Source: JBOHRE01 sp050732635
GTDB lineage: Bacteria; Gemmatimonadota; Gemmatimonadetes; Longimicrobiales; RSA9
Assembly: GCA_050732635.1 (NCBI GenBank)
Contig: JBOHRE010000139.1
Span: forward strand, 1 to 6,660
Reading direction: 5' to 3'
DNA length: 6,660 nucleotides
The translations under genes and the position numbers were made by a program. The stretch's first letter is position 1; every line of letters begins with the position of its first letter. Below are positions 4,967 through 6,660 of this stretch, in pieces. Under the pieces are notes generated by a model, which did not search any database, had not been told where the DNA came from, and worked only from the letters and a program-made list of their open reading frames with translations.

Positions 4967-5958
4967 TGGCGGATTCGATCTGGTTCTGGGTGGTCTTCAA
5001 CGCCTTCGTTCTCGCGATGCTGGCGTTGGACCTCGGCGTCTTTCACCGCACGCCGCACCGGATCACCGTGCGCGAGGCGAGCATCTGGGTCGGCGTCTGG
5101 ATCACGCTGTCGCTCATCTTCAATGCCGGCATCTACTTCGTGTACGGGCGGGAGCGCGCGCTCGAGTATCTCACGGGCTACGTCATCGAGTATTCGCTCA
5201 GTGTCGACAACATCTTCGTCTTCGCGGTCATCTTCTCGTACTTCTCGGTTCCGTCACGGTTTCAGCACAAGGTCCTGTTCTGGGGAATTCTGGGTGCGCT
5301 GGTGATGCGCGGCATCATGATCTTGCTGGGCACCGCGCTGATCGCTCGGTTCCACTGGATCATCTACATCTTCGGCGCCTTCCTGATCTATACCGGGATC
5401 CGGATGGCACTGCGGCGCGATGCGCAGATGGAGCCCGGCCGGAATCCGGCGGTGCGCCTGACGCGCCGGCTTTTCCCGATCCTGAAGCGCTATCATGGCG
5501 ACCGTTTCTTCGTGACCCGCGCCGGGCGCCGCTACGCGACGCCATTACTGCTGGTGCTGGTGGTGGTCGAGGCGACCGACGTCGTCTTCGCGCTGGATTC
5601 CATCCCGGCGATATTCGCGATTACGCGAGACCCGTTCATCGTCTACACATCGAACGTATTCGCGATCCTCGGTCTGCGCTCACTCTACTTCGCGCTACGT
5701 GGCGCGCTCGACCGGTTCCACCTGCTCGAATACGGTCTTGCGCTCGTGCTGATCTTCGTCGGCGTGAAGATGCTGCTCGAATCGTGGGTCGAGATCCCGA
5801 CGACGCTCGCGCTCGGCGTCGTGGTGACGATCCTCGCCGTGGCTGTCATGCTGTCGCTGCTGCGACCGCCGCGCGCAGGCGCTCCGTTACGGTTCGGCAG
5901 CGATGAGCCGCCGGATCAATCCACGCCGGAGAACAACCGCTCCCAACGGATGTCCTGA
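4966..5958 (+). CDS. TerC-family integral membrane metal-ion transporter
   Basis: TerC/Alx-type proteins are polytopic membrane proteins. Some members export Mn2+ or help metalate exported enzymes; the name comes from tellurite resistance, which need not apply here. The 330-residue product has about eight or nine hydrophobic helices and the family's signature parts: an early helix ending LALDLGVFHR (19-28), GYVIEYSLSVDNIFVFAVIF (71-90), ILGALVMRGIMI (108-119), a cytoplasmic basic loop (about 148-190), EATDVVFALDSIPAIFAIT (202-220), and TSNVFAILGLRSLYFAL (228-244), then KMLLE. The membrane-buried acidic residues Asp22, Asp81, Glu202, Asp205 and Asp211 are present. The TTG start gives MADSIWFWVVFNAF, matching family N-termini; the upstream GTG at 4906 would add a Cys/Arg-rich stretch unlike any TerC. 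No yybP-ykoY riboswitch can be placed, because upstream sequence codes for the opposing gene. The last 43 bp overlap lepB tail to tail. Substrate is unproven. Confidence 0.94.
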   Translation: MADSIWFWVVFNAFVLAMLALDLGVFHRTPHRITVREASIWVGVWITLSLIFNAGIYFVYGRERALEYLTGYVIEYSLSVDNIFVFAVIFSYFSVPSRFQHKVLFWGILGALVMRGIMILLGTALIARFHWIIYIFGAFLIYTGIRMALRRDAQMEPGRNPAVRLTRRLFPILKRYHGDRFFVTRAGRRYATPLLLVLVVVEATDVVFALDSIPAIFAITRDPFIVYTSNVFAILGLRSLYFALRGALDRFHLLEYGLALVLIFVGVKMLLESWVEIPTTLALGVVVTILAVAVMLSLLRPPRAGAPLRFGSDEPPDQSTPENNRSQRMS

Positions 5959-6660
5959 AGCCAGGGCATCGCCTTGGCCGACCCGGGATCGAACGAGAAG
6001 TAGATGCCGAGGACGCGACCCTTCACCTTGTCCCGCTCGACAAAGCCCCAGTAGCGCGAGTCCAGGCTCAGGTCGCGGTTGTCACCCATGGCAAAGAAAC
6101 GGTCATGAGGCACGATGATCGGGCCCCAGTCGTTGAGCGTCGGACGATAAGTCTGCGCGTCGACGCCCGGCGCGAGGTAGTCGTGCTGCCACGCCATCCA
6201 GGGATGATACTGGTTGGCTTCCGGTGCGCGATGCTGGACGTACGCCTCGCCCTGCGGCACGCCGTTCAGGTGCAACACGCCATCGCGCATGTCGAGCGTA
6301 TCGCCGGGGAGTCCGACCAGGCGCTTCACCAGATCGAGGCCTGGTGCGTGTGCGGCGCGGAACACAATGATGTCGCCTCGTTCCGGCGTGTCGTAGCCGG
6401 GCATCTGGGCGCCGACCCAGGGCACCTCGGCGCCGTATACGGCCTTGTTCAACACGAGAAAGTCGCCGACCAGCAGCGTGTCCTCCATCGAGCCGGACGT
6501 GATGACGAAGGTCTGGATCAGGAACGTGCGGATGACGAGGAACAGCAGCACGGCGCCGCCGATCGATTTGGTCCATTCCCACGCCCAGCGGGCGGCGCCG
6601 GCCGCACTGCCGGCCGCACCCGTAGCCGTCGAGCCGGCGGTCGCGCCCGCCGCGCCTGCG
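5916..6660 (-). CDS. lepB: Signal peptidase I (LepB, S26 family), N-terminus outside window
   Basis: LepB is a membrane-bound serine/lysine-dyad protease that cuts signal peptides from Sec- and Tat-exported proteins on the outer face of the cytoplasmic membrane. The frame stays open to the right edge, so the start is missing; a GTG at 6551 is internal, since RWAWEWTKSIGGA precedes it in frame. Of 247 visible residues, the first 23 are almost only Ala, Gly, Thr and Ser. A membrane helix follows (about 32-53), then box B ITSGSMEDTLLVGDFLVLNK with catalytic Ser57, box D LVKRLVGLPGD with the general-base Lys112, and box E GDNRDLSLDSRYWG (about 192-205). The loop between boxes D and E is fairly long, as in proteobacterial enzymes. 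The gene ends at TGA (5916-5918), inside the last codons of terC. Downstream there is no room for a terminator outside terC. The call is firm and all catalytic parts are intact. Confidence 0.97.
   Translation of the reverse strand, partial: AGAAGATAGSTATGAAGSAAGAARWAWEWTKSIGGAVLLFLVIRTFLIQTFVITSGSMEDTLLVGDFLVLNKAVYGAEVPWVGAQMPGYDTPERGDIIVFRAAHAPGLDLVKRLVGLPGDTLDMRDGVLHLNGVPQGEAYVQHRAPEANQYHPWMAWQHDYLAPGVDAQTYRPTLNDWGPIIVPHDRFFAMGDNRDLSLDSRYWGFVERDKVKGRVLGIYFSFDPGSAKAMPWLQDIRWERLFSGVD

Noticed and set aside
1..6660. CRISPR array, insertion sequence, tRNA or toxin/defence operon
   Set aside because: No regularly spaced repeats, terminal inverted repeats with transposase, tRNA-like folds or defence domains are seen on either strand.

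Overview
This is a GC-rich bacterial chromosomal window holding eight protein genes on both strands. The products are mostly housekeeping: cell-wall synthesis, purine synthesis, metal-ion transport and protein secretion. GC-rich codon usage, tight packing, one GTG start and two probable TTG starts, and the style of several proteins (an anti-sigma-like C-terminal domain, a MurB with an unusual active-site motif, a YgaP-like small membrane protein with an ESFPASDPPSW tail) fit a GC-rich Gram-negative-type bacterium. My best guess is Gemmatimonadota or a related environmental lineage. That is an impression from protein style, not a proven assignment.

Layout from left to right: (1) the 3' part of a plus-strand gene for an anti-sigma-factor-like protein, cut by the left edge; (2) a convergent minus-strand pair, a small YgaP-like/DUF2892 membrane protein followed by murB; (3) a divergent intergenic region of about 200 bp with a plausible promoter for the plus-strand purE-purK operon, whose two genes overlap by 4 bp (GTGA); (4) about 250 bp without a gene, holding a large inverted repeat that includes the purK stop codon and, at its right end, a convincing minus-strand intrinsic terminator; (5) a minus-strand pair of unknown genes, a single-pass membrane protein followed by a 94-residue helical protein; (6) a plus-strand terC-family gene whose start codon shares one base with the start codon of the membrane protein; (7) lepB (signal peptidase I) on the minus strand, overlapping terC tail to tail by 43 bp and running off the right edge.

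PurE and PurK together convert AIR to CAIR in de novo purine synthesis. MurB makes UDP-MurNAc for peptidoglycan. LepB removes signal peptides of exported proteins. TerC-family proteins move Mn2+ or related metals across the membrane and have been linked to metalation of exported enzymes. I see no mobile element, CRISPR array, tRNA, rRNA or defence/toxin system. The interest here lies in gene overlap architecture, the unusual MurB motif, two unrecognised genes and some structured intergenic DNA rather than in an evident new system.
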